A DNA stretch of 32,511 bases, taken from contig JAUHYR010000027.1 in the NCBI GenBank assembly GCA_030426475.1, positions 1 to 32,511 on the forward strand, read 5' to 3'. Below, one piece after another: positions 8,413 through 16,699 of this stretch (the first letter of the stretch is position 1; every line of letters starts with the position of its first letter). The stretch is from Bacteroidia bacterium. GTDB lineage: Bacteria > Bacteroidota > Bacteroidia > Flavobacteriales_E > Vicingaceae. The notes beneath the pieces are model-generated. The model was not told the origin of the DNA, ran no database searches, and was given only the letters and a program-made list of their open reading frames with translations. The position numbers were made by a program, and so were the translations under genes.

Positions 8413-9303
8413 ATGAATAAAGTAACAGTTATAGGTGCCGGAACTATGGGTAACGGTATAGCTCACGTATTTGCACAATCAGGATTTCATGTACATTTAG
8501 TTGACGTTAAGCAAGAATCGCTTGACAAGGCTTTGGCTACTATTGGTAAAAATTTAGACCGCTTGGTTGCTAAAGAAAAAATTACGGAAGAAGTAAAACA
8601 ATCTACCCTTAAAAATATTCACACCTTTACTGACCTTAAAAACGGTGTAACTGATGCTGACTTAGTAGTTGAAGCTGCTACCGAAAATGTAGATTTAAAA
8701 CTTAACATTTTTAAGCAAATGGATGAATTTAGTGGAAAAGATGCTATTCTGGCTACTAACACTTCTTCTATTTCAATTACAAAAATTGCGGCAGTTACTC
8801 AACGTCCGGATAAAGTTATCGGAATGCACTTTATGAATCCTGTTCCGGTAATGAAATTAGTTGAAGTAATCAGAGGTTACGCTACTTCTGATGAAGTAAC
8901 GGAAAAAATTATGGAGCTATCTAAAACATTAGGTAAAGTTCCTGTAGAAGTAAATGATTATCCCGGTTTTGTAGCAAACAAGATTTTAATGCCCATGATT
9001 AATGAAGCCATTATTACTTTGTATGAAGGTGTTGCCGGTGTTGAAGAAATAGATACTGTAATGAAACTAGGTATGGCTCACCCGATGGGACCGCTTCAAT
9101 TGGCTGATTTTATTGGTTTAGATGTATGTCTTTCTATATTAAATGTATTACAAGACGGTTTCGGAAATCCGAAATATGCTCCATGTCCATTACTAGTAAA
9201 TATGGTTGCTGCTGGTAAATTAGGCGCAAAATCAGGAGAAGGGTTTTACAAATACACACCGGGTAGTAAAGATTTAGTTTTAGCAGATAGATTTAAGAAA
9301 TAA
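8413..9303 (+). CDS. 3-hydroxyacyl-CoA (3-hydroxybutyryl-CoA) dehydrogenase
   Basis: A 296-residue NAD-dependent enzyme that interconverts 3-hydroxyacyl-CoA and 3-oxoacyl-CoA in fatty acid or butyrate metabolism. The N-terminal Rossmann motif is GAGTMGNGIAHVFAQSG (residues 8-24), with Asp31 to bind the NAD ribose. Aligned by motif, the catalytic set is complete: Ser118 in NTSSISIT, His139 in IGMHFMNPVPVM, Glu151 in LVEVI and Asn189 in GFVANKI. The C-terminal helical dimer domain has the expected AHPMGPLQLADFIGLD. It is a stand-alone dehydrogenase without a fused hydratase. It precedes a biotin carboxylase, but a repeat hairpin separates them, so an operon is uncertain. Confidence 0.93.
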   Translation: MNKVTVIGAGTMGNGIAHVFAQSGFHVHLVDVKQESLDKALATIGKNLDRLVAKEKITEEVKQSTLKNIHTFTDLKNGVTDADLVVEAATENVDLKLNIFKQMDEFSGKDAILATNTSSISITKIAAVTQRPDKVIGMHFMNPVPVMKLVEVIRGYATSDEVTEKIMELSKTLGKVPVEVNDYPGFVANKILMPMINEAIITLYEGVAGVEEIDTVMKLGMAHPMGPLQLADFIGLDVCLSILNVLQDGFGNPKYAPCPLLVNMVAAGKLGAKSGEGFYKYTPGSKDLVLADRFKK

Positions 9304-9304
9304 A

Positions 9305-9360
9305 GTCACTCTGAGCGGAGTCGAAGAGTATTGTCATACTTCGACTTCGCTCAGCATGAC
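9305..9360. repeat. Dispersed inverted-repeat element (hairpin form)
   Basis: The left arm has CTGAGCGGAGTCGAAG at 9311-9326 and the right arm has its near complement CTTCGACTTCGCTCAG, with outer GTCA/TGAC ends, forming a stem of over 20 bp around a short loop. The same core appears alone at 28988-29003. I recall this GAGCGgAGTCGAAG motif as a common intergenic repeat in Bacteroidota genomes. There is no T tract, but the hairpin could end or stabilise the dehydrogenase transcript. Confidence 0.8.
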
Positions 9361-9382
9361 AATAATAAATTTAACTTAGGAA

Positions 9383-10867
9383 ATGAATAAAATTCTAGTA
9401 GCCAACAGAGGAGAAATTGCTTTACGTATTATGCGTTCGGCAAAAGAAATGGGAATTAAAACAGTTGCCGTTTATTCAGAAGCAGACCGAAATGCACTTT
9501 TTGTAAAATATGCTGATGAAGCAGTTTGTTTGGGACCTCCACCTTCAAATCAATCCTATCTTTTAGGCGATAAAATTATTGAAGTTTGCAAAGAATTAGG
9601 AGTTGATGGCATTCATCCCGGTTACGGCTTTTTGTCAGAAAATGCCGATTTTACCAGAAAAGTAGAAAAAGCAGGAATTACATTTATTGGTCCGAGCCCT
9701 GAAGCCATGGAATTAATGGGAAGCAAACTGGCCGCTAAAGCTGCCGTTAAAAAGTTTGATGTTCCTATGGTTCCCGGTACAGAAGATGCCATTGATGATA
9801 TTGCCGCTGCTAAAAAAATAGCAGAAGAAATTGGTTTTCCGATTTTGGTAAAAGCATCTGCCGGTGGAGGTGGTAAAGGAATGCGTATTGTAGAAAATGT
9901 CGCTGAGTTTGAAGAGCAAATGGACAGAGCGGTAAGTGAAGCAAAATCTGCGTTTGGTGATGGCTCTGTATTTATTGAAAAATATGTAGGCTCTCCAAGA
10001 CATATAGAAATTCAAATTTTAGCAGACACACACGGGAATATACTTTACCTCTTTGAAAGAGAATGTTCTATTCAAAGGAGACACCAAAAAGTAATTGAAG
10101 AAGCACCATCCAGCGTATTAACTCCTGAGTTAAGAAAAGCCATGGGAGAATGTGCGGTAGATGTAGCAAGATCTTGTAATTATGTAGGTGCCGGAACAGT
10201 TGAGTTTTTATTGGATGAAAACAAAAATTTCTACTTTTTAGAAATGAACACTAGGCTACAAGTAGAGCATCCTGTTACAGAAATGATTACCGGAGTTGAT
10301 TTGGTAAAAGAACAAATTAAAGTAGCTAGAGGAGAAAAGTTAAGCTTTACACAAGATGACCTAAAAATTATTGGACACTCTATAGAAGTGAGAGTGTATG
10401 CAGAAGACCCTGCCAACAACTTTTTACCGGATATCGGTAAATTAAAACGCTACGTTCCACCAAGAGGAACAGGTGTAAGAGTAGATGACGGTTACGAGCA
10501 AGGTATGGATATTCCTATTTATTATGACCCAATGATTGCCAAACTAATTACCTATGGAGAAAACCGTGAGGAAGCAAGAGAAAGAATGATTAGAGCCATA
10601 AACGAATACCAAATTTCGGGTGTATCTACTACCCTTTCGTTTTGCAGGTTTGCCTTACAGCACGATGCTTTTGTAAGTGGTAATTTTGACACTCATTTTG
10701 TGAACCATCATTTTACGCCTGACAAATTGTTTGAAGTAAAAGCAGATGAGCAAGAGATTGCAGAGATTATGGCAGCCTATATTATTAAAGAGCGAAAAGC
10801 CAAAGCCGTAAAACCTGCCGAAAACAAAACTGCTGCTAAAAGCAATTGGAAAAAAAGGGCATGGTAA
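9383..10867 (+). CDS. accC: Biotin carboxylase subunit of acetyl-/acyl-CoA carboxylase
   Basis: A 494-residue ATP-grasp enzyme that carboxylates the biotin carrier protein with bicarbonate and ATP. The motifs run in order: MNKILVANRGEIALRIMRSA, GIHPGYGFLSENADF, the glycine-rich ATP loop KASAGGGGKGMRIV, EKYVGSPRHIEIQILAD, ECSIQRRHQKVIEEAPS and the catalytic EMNTRLQVEHPVTE. The biotin carboxylase C-terminal domain follows (GHSIEVRVYAEDP ... GTGVRVDDGYEQG). About 40 residues rich in Lys and Ala extend past the usual end of about 450 and finish SNWKKRAW. There is no fused biotin carrier or carboxyltransferase, so its partners are elsewhere. Such longer forms in Bacteroidota often serve acyl/propionyl-CoA carboxylases, so the substrate could be either. 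The ATPase gene starts 18 bases after its stop. Confidence 0.93.
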   Translation: MNKILVANRGEIALRIMRSAKEMGIKTVAVYSEADRNALFVKYADEAVCLGPPPSNQSYLLGDKIIEVCKELGVDGIHPGYGFLSENADFTRKVEKAGITFIGPSPEAMELMGSKLAAKAAVKKFDVPMVPGTEDAIDDIAAAKKIAEEIGFPILVKASAGGGGKGMRIVENVAEFEEQMDRAVSEAKSAFGDGSVFIEKYVGSPRHIEIQILADTHGNILYLFERECSIQRRHQKVIEEAPSSVLTPELRKAMGECAVDVARSCNYVGAGTVEFLLDENKNFYFLEMNTRLQVEHPVTEMITGVDLVKEQIKVARGEKLSFTQDDLKIIGHSIEVRVYAEDPANNFLPDIGKLKRYVPPRGTGVRVDDGYEQGMDIPIYYDPMIAKLITYGENREEARERMIRAINEYQISGVSTTLSFCRFALQHDAFVSGNFDTHFVNHHFTPDKLFEVKADEQEIAEIMAAYIIKERKAKAVKPAENKTAAKSNWKKRAW

Positions 10868-10885
10868 AATTACACAGCTATAATT

Positions 10886-12892
10886 ATGATTATTGAGCTT
10901 AAAGAAAAGTTTAAATCTCTTAAACCCTTTATCTCTGAAAAACTTTCAGATTTTACAGTTATTACTGGGAAAAATGGAAGTGGAAAATCTCATTTTCTTG
11001 AAGTTATTGGCTATCAAAAAAGGCATGGAACAACAACTGGAATGCCAAAACGAATAATCACTCCAAACATCTCTAAAATACAATATGAAGGGATTATTTC
11101 TTATAGAATAACGAAATTAGAAAAAAGGAATTGGGATGATAAAATCAATCCAATCATAAATGAATACAAAAAATATTCAATTAACACTAAAAAGCTTTTT
11201 GGAATCCTAATAAAATCTGGAATAGATAAAAATCAAGATAGTTTTTTTGATAAAGTACCTAACACAATTATAAATAATGAAGATTTAAAAAAACTTACTA
11301 TTAATTCATTACATGAGTTAAATCCAAATATTAAAACAACATTGATGCAACCTGAGCATCTTGAATCATTCTTTATTGAAAACTCCAATTATAAATATAT
11401 CTATAACTTAATTAAAGTATGGTCTGAAATATCTATCTATCAATCAAAAAATATATATGAACTAGAGGAGTTTGACTTTTATACAACCCCAATTGACGAA
11501 AGATATTTAGATGAAAATGACTTATTTAAATCTCAAATTGAATACCTCTTCTACGGATACTTATATAGACGATATTATAATGACCATGGATATTTTAAAA
11601 AAGAAAAATATGGCTTAAATAATCAATCTTTAAGCGATGATGAATTTACTAAACAATTTCCTCCTCCATGGGAAGTAATCAATGATATTTTAATAAAACA
11701 TTCTATTCCTTTCAGATTTGTTGGCATTAACAGAGAAGAATTTAGCCCAGAGATAAAAAATATATCGTTCAATTTAATTAAACTTCCCAGTAAAGAAATT
11801 ATAGATGTTAGTGAACTTTCTTCTGGGGAAAGGATTATCATTGGGCTAATTTTGAAATTATTTACATGTGAATTTTACAAAGATAGTCTTGAATTACCTG
11901 AATTATTGTTATTGGATGAACCAGATTCCTTTTTACATCCAGAAATGACAAAAATGATGATCGATATTCTTAACAATACTTTTGTAAATGAGTTTGGAAT
12001 AAAAGTTATTATAACCACACATTCTCCTTCAACCGTAGCACTTGCTCCAGAAAACTCTATATTTCAAATCGAAAACGAGCATAGAACCAGCTTATCTAAA
12101 GTATCAAAACAAAAAGCATTAGAAATACTTACTGAAAATCTACCAACACTTTCGATAAATTATGAAAATCATAAACAAGTTTTCGTAGAAAGTCCAACAG
12201 ATGTATTTTACTATCAAACTATTTTTAATAAACTTAATGAGTATGAAAACTATCCTTTTAACTTGTATTTTATCTCCAACTCCATGGGTAAAGGAAATTG
12301 TGAACAAGTTAAAAGTATTGTAAGTAACATCAGAGAATCAGGAAATAACACAAGTTATGGAATAATAGATTGGGATAATTCAAATACCGAAGACGATTTT
12401 ATAAAAGTCCATGGTTCAAATTCAAGATATAGTATAGAAAACTTTATTTATGACCCCATTTATTTATGTGTTTTATTCATGGAATTAAAAGCTCACAATA
12501 TTCATAAGCAATTAGGAAAGGATGAATCCTATAACCATTATGATATTAAAAATGAAGGTGAGGATTTCTTACAAAAAGTAATTGATTGGTTTTTTTCTCA
12601 ATACTATAAAACAATAAAAGTTTTGGAAAAGGAAAAACTCAAAGAAGTTTTATATATTAATGGTAAAAAAGTAAAATTACCTCTATGGTATTTAGATTAT
12701 CATGGTCATAATTTAGAAAGTAACCTAAGAAAAGTATTTAATTCATTAGACAAATTCTCAGGAGAAGGAAAACTTCAAAAAGAATTGACATTGATAATCG
12801 CAAAATGTTATCCTTTAATACCCATTGAATCAAAATGTGTATTAGAAAAAATAACTAAACCCCAACTCCCAACTTCTCCAGCACAAACTTAG
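10886..12892 (+). CDS. OLD-like AAA/ABC ATPase with C-terminal Toprim-like domain (candidate defence nuclease)
   Basis: A 668-residue protein. The N-terminal half is an ABC-type ATPase: Walker A GKNGSGKS at residues 28-35, signature-like LSSGER at 311-316, Walker B LLLLDEPDSFLHPE with Asp344-Glu345, and ITTHSPS shortly after. The segment of about 430-525 looks like a Toprim or DUF4435-like nuclease: VESPTD (Glu435, Asp439), a Gly-containing SMGKGN loop, GIIDWDNSN (Asp495, Asp497) and RYSIENFIYDP. The last 140 residues are not recognised. This is the plan of OLD nucleases and of fused PARIS-type (AriA-AriB) proteins, which act against phages. It lies 18 bases after accC. Its last 12 codons are antisense to the end of uvrA. 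The gene is richer in A+T and ATA codons than its neighbours, which suggests acquisition. A DNA-repair role is the alternative. Confidence 0.75.
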   Translation: MIIELKEKFKSLKPFISEKLSDFTVITGKNGSGKSHFLEVIGYQKRHGTTTGMPKRIITPNISKIQYEGIISYRITKLEKRNWDDKINPIINEYKKYSINTKKLFGILIKSGIDKNQDSFFDKVPNTIINNEDLKKLTINSLHELNPNIKTTLMQPEHLESFFIENSNYKYIYNLIKVWSEISIYQSKNIYELEEFDFYTTPIDERYLDENDLFKSQIEYLFYGYLYRRYYNDHGYFKKEKYGLNNQSLSDDEFTKQFPPPWEVINDILIKHSIPFRFVGINREEFSPEIKNISFNLIKLPSKEIIDVSELSSGERIIIGLILKLFTCEFYKDSLELPELLLLDEPDSFLHPEMTKMMIDILNNTFVNEFGIKVIITTHSPSTVALAPENSIFQIENEHRTSLSKVSKQKALEILTENLPTLSINYENHKQVFVESPTDVFYYQTIFNKLNEYENYPFNLYFISNSMGKGNCEQVKSIVSNIRESGNNTSYGIIDWDNSNTEDDFIKVHGSNSRYSIENFIYDPIYLCVLFMELKAHNIHKQLGKDESYNHYDIKNEGEDFLQKVIDWFFSQYYKTIKVLEKEKLKEVLYINGKKVKLPLWYLDYHGHNLESNLRKVFNSLDKFSGEGKLQKELTLIIAKCYPLIPIESKCVLEKITKPQLPTSPAQT

Positions 12893-14133
12893 CAGTATGA
12901 GATTTTTTGGCAGAAGCCAAATCTTCGGGTATGCCCTCAAATACGATATTTCCACCTTTTTTACCGCCATCAGGGCCTAAGTCAATCAGCCAGTCGGCAC
13001 ATTTTATTACATCAGGGTGATGTTCTATTACAATAATACTGTGTCCCTGGTCAATCAAGGCACTAAAAGCACTCAATAACTTTTTTACATCATGGAAATG
13101 CAAGCCTGTAGTGGGCTCATCAAAAATGAACAGTCTGTTTTTTGCTTTCTCTCCCATGGCAATGTATGAAGCTAACTTTATCCGTTGCGCTTCTCCGCCA
13201 CTCAACGTAGAAGAGCTTTGCCCTAAATGCACATAGCCCATTCCTACATCTTGTAAAGGTTTTATTTTGTTTACTATTTTCTCACAAGTAGGAAACTGCC
13301 AGAAGAAATCCATTGCTTCATCTACCGTCATATCCAGAATATCAGCAATATTTTTTTCGTTAAATACTACTTCCAGCACATCTTCATTATATCGTTTGCC
13401 TTTACATTCTTCACACTGCAATTTTATATCAGACATAAACTGCATTTCTACCGTTACCATACCTTCACCCTGGCAGTTTTCGCATCTTCCGCCACTGGTA
13501 TTAAACGAAAAGTGTCCCGATTTAAAACCATTTACTTTTGAAGCAGGCAAAGAAGCATACAAATCTCTGATATCGTCAAACGCTTTAATGTAAGTAACCG
13601 GATTGGAGCGTGAACTTCTGCCAATCGGGTTTTGGTCTACCATATCCACTTCTTCCAGCTTATCAAATTTCCCTTCTAAACTTCCGGCAAATTTTCCATC
13701 ATGCTTTACAGCATCTACATGTTTTTTCACAGCAGGATACAAACAGCCTTTTACCAAACTGGATTTTCCTGAACCGCTAACACCCGTTACAACTGTTAAG
13801 GTATTTAGCGGAAACTTAACCGAGATATTTTTAAGATTATGAAGCTTGGCATTATTAATTTCAATATAATTTTTCCACTTTCTTCGCTTTGTAGGAATAT
13901 CAATCTGCTCAATGCCTTTTAAATATTTAGCGGTAATACTGTCTTTTTCTTTTTCTAACTCAGTATGATTTCCTTCAAAAACAACATGTCCGCCATTTTT
14001 TCCTGCCATTGGTCCCATATCAATAATATGGTGAGCCGCCTTCATAATTTCTTCATCATGCTCAACAATAATAACCGTATTACCTATTTTGTTAAGGTCT
14101 TTAACCAATACTTGGCTCATCCAATACATAAGT
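12855..14133 (-). pseudogene. uvrA: UvrA excinuclease ATPase subunit, 3' fragment after a disabling deletion
   Basis: The C-terminal half of UvrA, the damage-recognition ATPase of nucleotide excision repair. Recognisable sequence begins VLVKDLNKIGNTVIIVEHDEE and includes the second Walker A GVSGSGKSS, the second zinc module (CENC ... CEEC), signature TLSGGEAQRIKLA and Walker B FIFDEPTTGLHFHD, ending KLGVGV. All these are intact. It is in a different frame from the upstream half. An open frame extends to an ATG at 14192, but the residues from that ATG to the homology are an out-of-frame reading of the 5' half. By family comparison about 13 codons are missing between the halves. Its last 38 bases overlap the convergent OLD-like gene. 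No separate promoter or ribosome site is evident for this fragment. Confidence 0.88.
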
Positions 14134-15627
14134 AGAACCCACCAAGCTACTACCAATAGCGGTAGATAAATGAATACGTTGCGTTTCACCACCTGAAAGG
14201 GTATTGGAAGCTCTGTTTAAAGTTAAATAACCTAAACCAACATCATTCAAATATTTTAATCTGCTTCTGATTTCAATTAATAAACGCCTGGCAATTTTTT
14301 CTTCTTTCTCGGTAAGTTTTATGGAGCTAAATAATTCCTGTAATTCATCCACCGGAAGCAACACCATATCAATAATGGAGTGTCCGTCAACTTTAACATA
14401 AGAAGCATCTTTTCGTATTCTAGTTCCTTTGCAATCAGGGCAAGTTGTTTTTCCTCTGTAACGAGATAGCATTACCCTGTATTGAATTTTATAGCTCTTA
14501 CTTTCAACATATTGAAAAAAAGCATTGATTCCTTCAAAGTGAGGACAACCTTCCCACAACATTTTTTTAAATTTTTCAGAAAGTTCTTCATACGGCTTAT
14601 GAATAGGAAAATCAGTTTTAGAAACAGAATCAATAATTTGATATTTCCACTCCTGCATTTTTTCTCCTCTCCAGGCCACCACACAATCTTCATACAGCGA
14701 TAAAGATTCGTTTGGAATGACCAATGATGGGTCAATTCCTATAACACTTCCAAAGCCATCACAAGTTTTACAAGCTCCTAAAGGATTGTTAAAACTAAAT
14801 AGATGCACGCTTGGCTCTTCAAAGGAAGTTCCGTTTTCTTCAAACAAATTACTGTATTCTTTGGTAATGTTTTTATCAACATTAACCACTATACATTTCC
14901 CCTTTCCTTCAAAAAAAGCTGTTTCCACAGAATCAGCAATTCGGCTGATATTTTCTTCTTCGTCTTTTTTTACAACAAATCTGTCAATCAGAATAAAAAC
15001 ATCTTTTTCCGACTTTCCTTTAAAGTCTTCAATGTTTACAATTTCATTGTTATACCAAAGCCTAGAATAACCTATTTGTAAAAGTAGTTTTAGCGTTTCT
15101 TTAACAGTATATCCGGGTTTTAAAATAAAAGGAGCCAACAAAACTACTTTGCTTCCTTCTTCAAAAGTTAGAATGTCTTGCACAATTTGCTCCGGGTGGT
15201 CACGTTTTACCTCTTTTCCTGTTTCAGGAGAAATAGTTCTACCTATTCTTGCAAAAAACAATTTTAAATAGTCATAAATCTCTGTGGTTGTACCAACTGT
15301 TGAGCGTGAATTAGAAGAAGTTACTTTTTGATTAATGGCTATGGTTGGAGAAATCCCCTTGATGTAATCAACTTGTGGTTTGTCTATTTTTCCTAAAAAC
15401 TGGCGAGCGTAAGACGATAAACTTTCGATATATCTTCTTTGCCCTTCCGCAAAAAGGGTGTCGTAAGCCAGTGAAGTTTTTCCTGAACCTGAGAGACCCG
15501 TGATAACCGTAATTTTATTTCTGGGAATAGCTACATTAATGTGCTGTAAATTGTGTACATGAGCATTTTTTATGAGGATAAATTCTTTAGAAGAAAGCTT
15601 TTCTATATCTGAGTACACAACTGACAT
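14101..15627 (-). pseudogene. uvrA: UvrA excinuclease ATPase subunit, 5' fragment ending at the deletion
   Basis: The N-terminal 508 residues of UvrA. It shows Walker A GLSGSGKT at residues 44-51, the following AEGQRRYIESLSSYARQFL block, KVTSSNSRSTVGTTTEI, the first zinc module (CKTC ... CPDC) and the signature TLSGGETQRIHLS with Walker B YVLDEPSIG. Translation then meets TAA at 14103-14101, directly after EPSIG, where UvrA normally continues with L-H-x-R-D. The full protein should be about 940 residues. The rest lies in another frame downstream (12855-14133). The fragment lacks the D-loop region of the first ATPase, the whole second ATPase and half of the zinc sites, so it should not work in repair. 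The start at 15627 gives a normal N-terminus with a promoter box upstream. Confidence 0.9.
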
Positions 15628-15653
15628 TAACTAATTTTAACAAAAAAACGCAA

Positions 15654-15661
15654 CAAAGCTA
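15654..15661 (-). promoter_or_regulatory. Promoter -7 box (TAnnTTTG) for uvrA
   Basis: Read on the minus strand the bases are TAGCTTTG, 26 bases upstream of the uvrA ATG at 15627. A TTTG lies 25 bases further upstream, a little beyond the usual spacing. The box shares the 197-bp divergent region with the sigma factor gene. Confidence 0.5.
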
Positions 15662-15673
15662 ACTTCTTTTACG

Positions 15674-15681
15674 TAAATTTG
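15674..15681 (+). promoter_or_regulatory. Possible promoter -7 box for the sigma factor gene
   Basis: TAAATTTG matches TAnnTTTG on the plus strand. If used, the sigma factor message would carry a leader of about 140 bases, long for this window. No -33 TTG is seen at normal spacing, so other start points are possible. Confidence 0.35.
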
Positions 15682-15811
15682 GGGTACAAAAAATAATTTT
15701 ATTGCTCATACAATAATATTTTAATCTTTACGTTAAACGTCCTAAATCCTTTTTATTATAGCATAGACATCTACCTTTTTTAGTATTTATTTTTTTTATT
15801 AACCCTTAAAA

Positions 15812-15820
15812 AAGGAGGTG
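15812..15820 (+). promoter_or_regulatory. Perfect Shine-Dalgarno sequence of the sigma factor gene
   Basis: AAGGAGGTG lies four bases before the ATG at 15825 and is fully complementary to the usual end of 16S rRNA. No other gene in this window has a comparable site. Upstream, TCCTTTTT at 15747-15754 is exactly complementary to AAAAAGGA at 15809-15816, so the leader could fold and hide the site. Confidence 0.75.
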
Positions 15821-15824
15821 CAGT

Positions 15825-16412
15825 ATGGACGCTTTTGAAACTACCGACAAAACTTTAGTAACGGCCTATATTAATGGCAACGAATCAGCGTTAGAGCAAC
15901 TATTAGAAAGACACAAGCGAAGACTTCACGCATATATCTATAAATATGTTAGAGATTCAGACCTCACTGAAGATTTATTTCAAGACACTTTTATAAAAGT
16001 CATAAAATCATTAAAAAGTGGCAATTACAATGAAGAAGGTAAATTTTTACCATGGGTTTATCGTATTGCACATAACATTGTAATAGATTATTTTAGAAAG
16101 AGTAACCGTATGCAAACGACCAATGGTGGTGATGATTTTGATATTTTCAGCGTTATTCCCAACAAAGAGAAGAATATTGAGCAGCAACTTTTTACGCAAA
16201 ATGTAAGGAAAGATGTGAGAGTTTATATCCAGCAACTTCCTACCGACCAGAAAGAAGTATTAATGATGCGTGTATATTATGACATGAGTTTTAAAGAAAT
16301 AGCCGACAAAACCAATGTCAGTATTAATACAGCATTAGGAAGAATGCGCTACGCACTCATAAATATGCGCAAATTGATGGAAGAGTCATCAGTTGCTTTG
16401 AGTAATAGATAA
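15825..16412 (+). CDS. ECF-type RNA polymerase sigma factor
   Basis: A 195-residue sigma-70 family factor with only regions 2 and 4, which directs RNA polymerase to a special promoter set. Region 2 is at about residues 20-95 (LLERHKRRLHAYIYKYVRD, DLFQDTFIKVIKSL, FLPWVYRIAHNIVIDYFRK). Region 4 is at about 130-185 (LPTDQKEVLMMRVYYDMSFKEIADKTNVSINTALGRMRYAL). The length is normal. There is no anti-sigma gene beside it; the next gene is a 65-residue protein beyond a strong terminator. The gene is divergent from uvrA. Its start is fixed by a perfect Shine-Dalgarno sequence, rare in this phylum, which suggests translation is controlled separately from most genes. Target genes cannot be told. Confidence 0.93.
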   Translation: MDAFETTDKTLVTAYINGNESALEQLLERHKRRLHAYIYKYVRDSDLTEDLFQDTFIKVIKSLKSGNYNEEGKFLPWVYRIAHNIVIDYFRKSNRMQTTNGGDDFDIFSVIPNKEKNIEQQLFTQNVRKDVRVYIQQLPTDQKEVLMMRVYYDMSFKEIADKTNVSINTALGRMRYALINMRKLMEESSVALSNR

Positions 16413-16416
16413 TATG

Positions 16417-16443
16417 AAAATCCGCTTTTGGCGGATTTTTTTT
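16417..16443 (+). terminator. Strong intrinsic terminator of the sigma factor gene
   Basis: AAAATCCGC and GCGGATTTT form a perfect 9-bp stem with a TTTTG loop, followed by further T to 16443. It starts 5 bases after the sigma factor stop. Confidence 0.88.
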
Positions 16444-16501
16444 ATTTCCATACAATAAACCGAAATAAGTGCCGTTTTTCTCTTAAACAAATAAAAAATA
16501 A

Positions 16502-16699
16502 ATGCCTATGCAACCAACCTCTACTCTTTTTTCCGAATTACAACATCAAGAAAACGAAATTAAGGAGCTCATTAACGAGCCTTCGGATGAATCAACGGGA
16601 CCTAAAAAGGAAACGATTCAAACTATTTTAAGTTTTTCGAAATCGCTTAGCGTTAAAAAAAGTAAAACTATTGGTGATGTAGAATTGATGTTAAATTAA
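16502..16699 (+). CDS. Small protein found downstream of the sigma factor, unknown function
   Basis: A 65-residue soluble protein starting MPMQP; the second ATG at 16508 is an equally possible start. The first half is acidic (HQENEIKELINEPSDES). The second half, KETIQTILSFSKSL ... GDVELMLN, resembles short proteins I recall next to this type of sigma factor in Bacteroidota, so I take it as real despite its size. The C-terminus is Leu-Asn with a conserved-looking VELxLN end. It has no membrane segment, and no function is known to me. Its last 32 bases overlap the convergent methyltransferase gene. A competing frame from 16428 begins inside the terminator and has no such similarity. Confidence 0.6.
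   Translation: MPMQPTSTLFSELQHQENEIKELINEPSDESTGPKKETIQTILSFSKSLSVKKSKTIGDVELMLN

Noticed and set aside
14101-14192. Programmed ribosomal frameshift joining the two uvrA frames
   Set aside because: About 13 conserved codons are missing at the junction, so a shift of frame alone could not restore the protein; there is also no convincing slippery site.
16428-16631. Alternative 67-residue frame downstream of the sigma factor
   Set aside because: It begins inside the terminator hairpin and has a composition unlike a folded protein; the overlapping 16502-16699 frame has a recognisable pattern.
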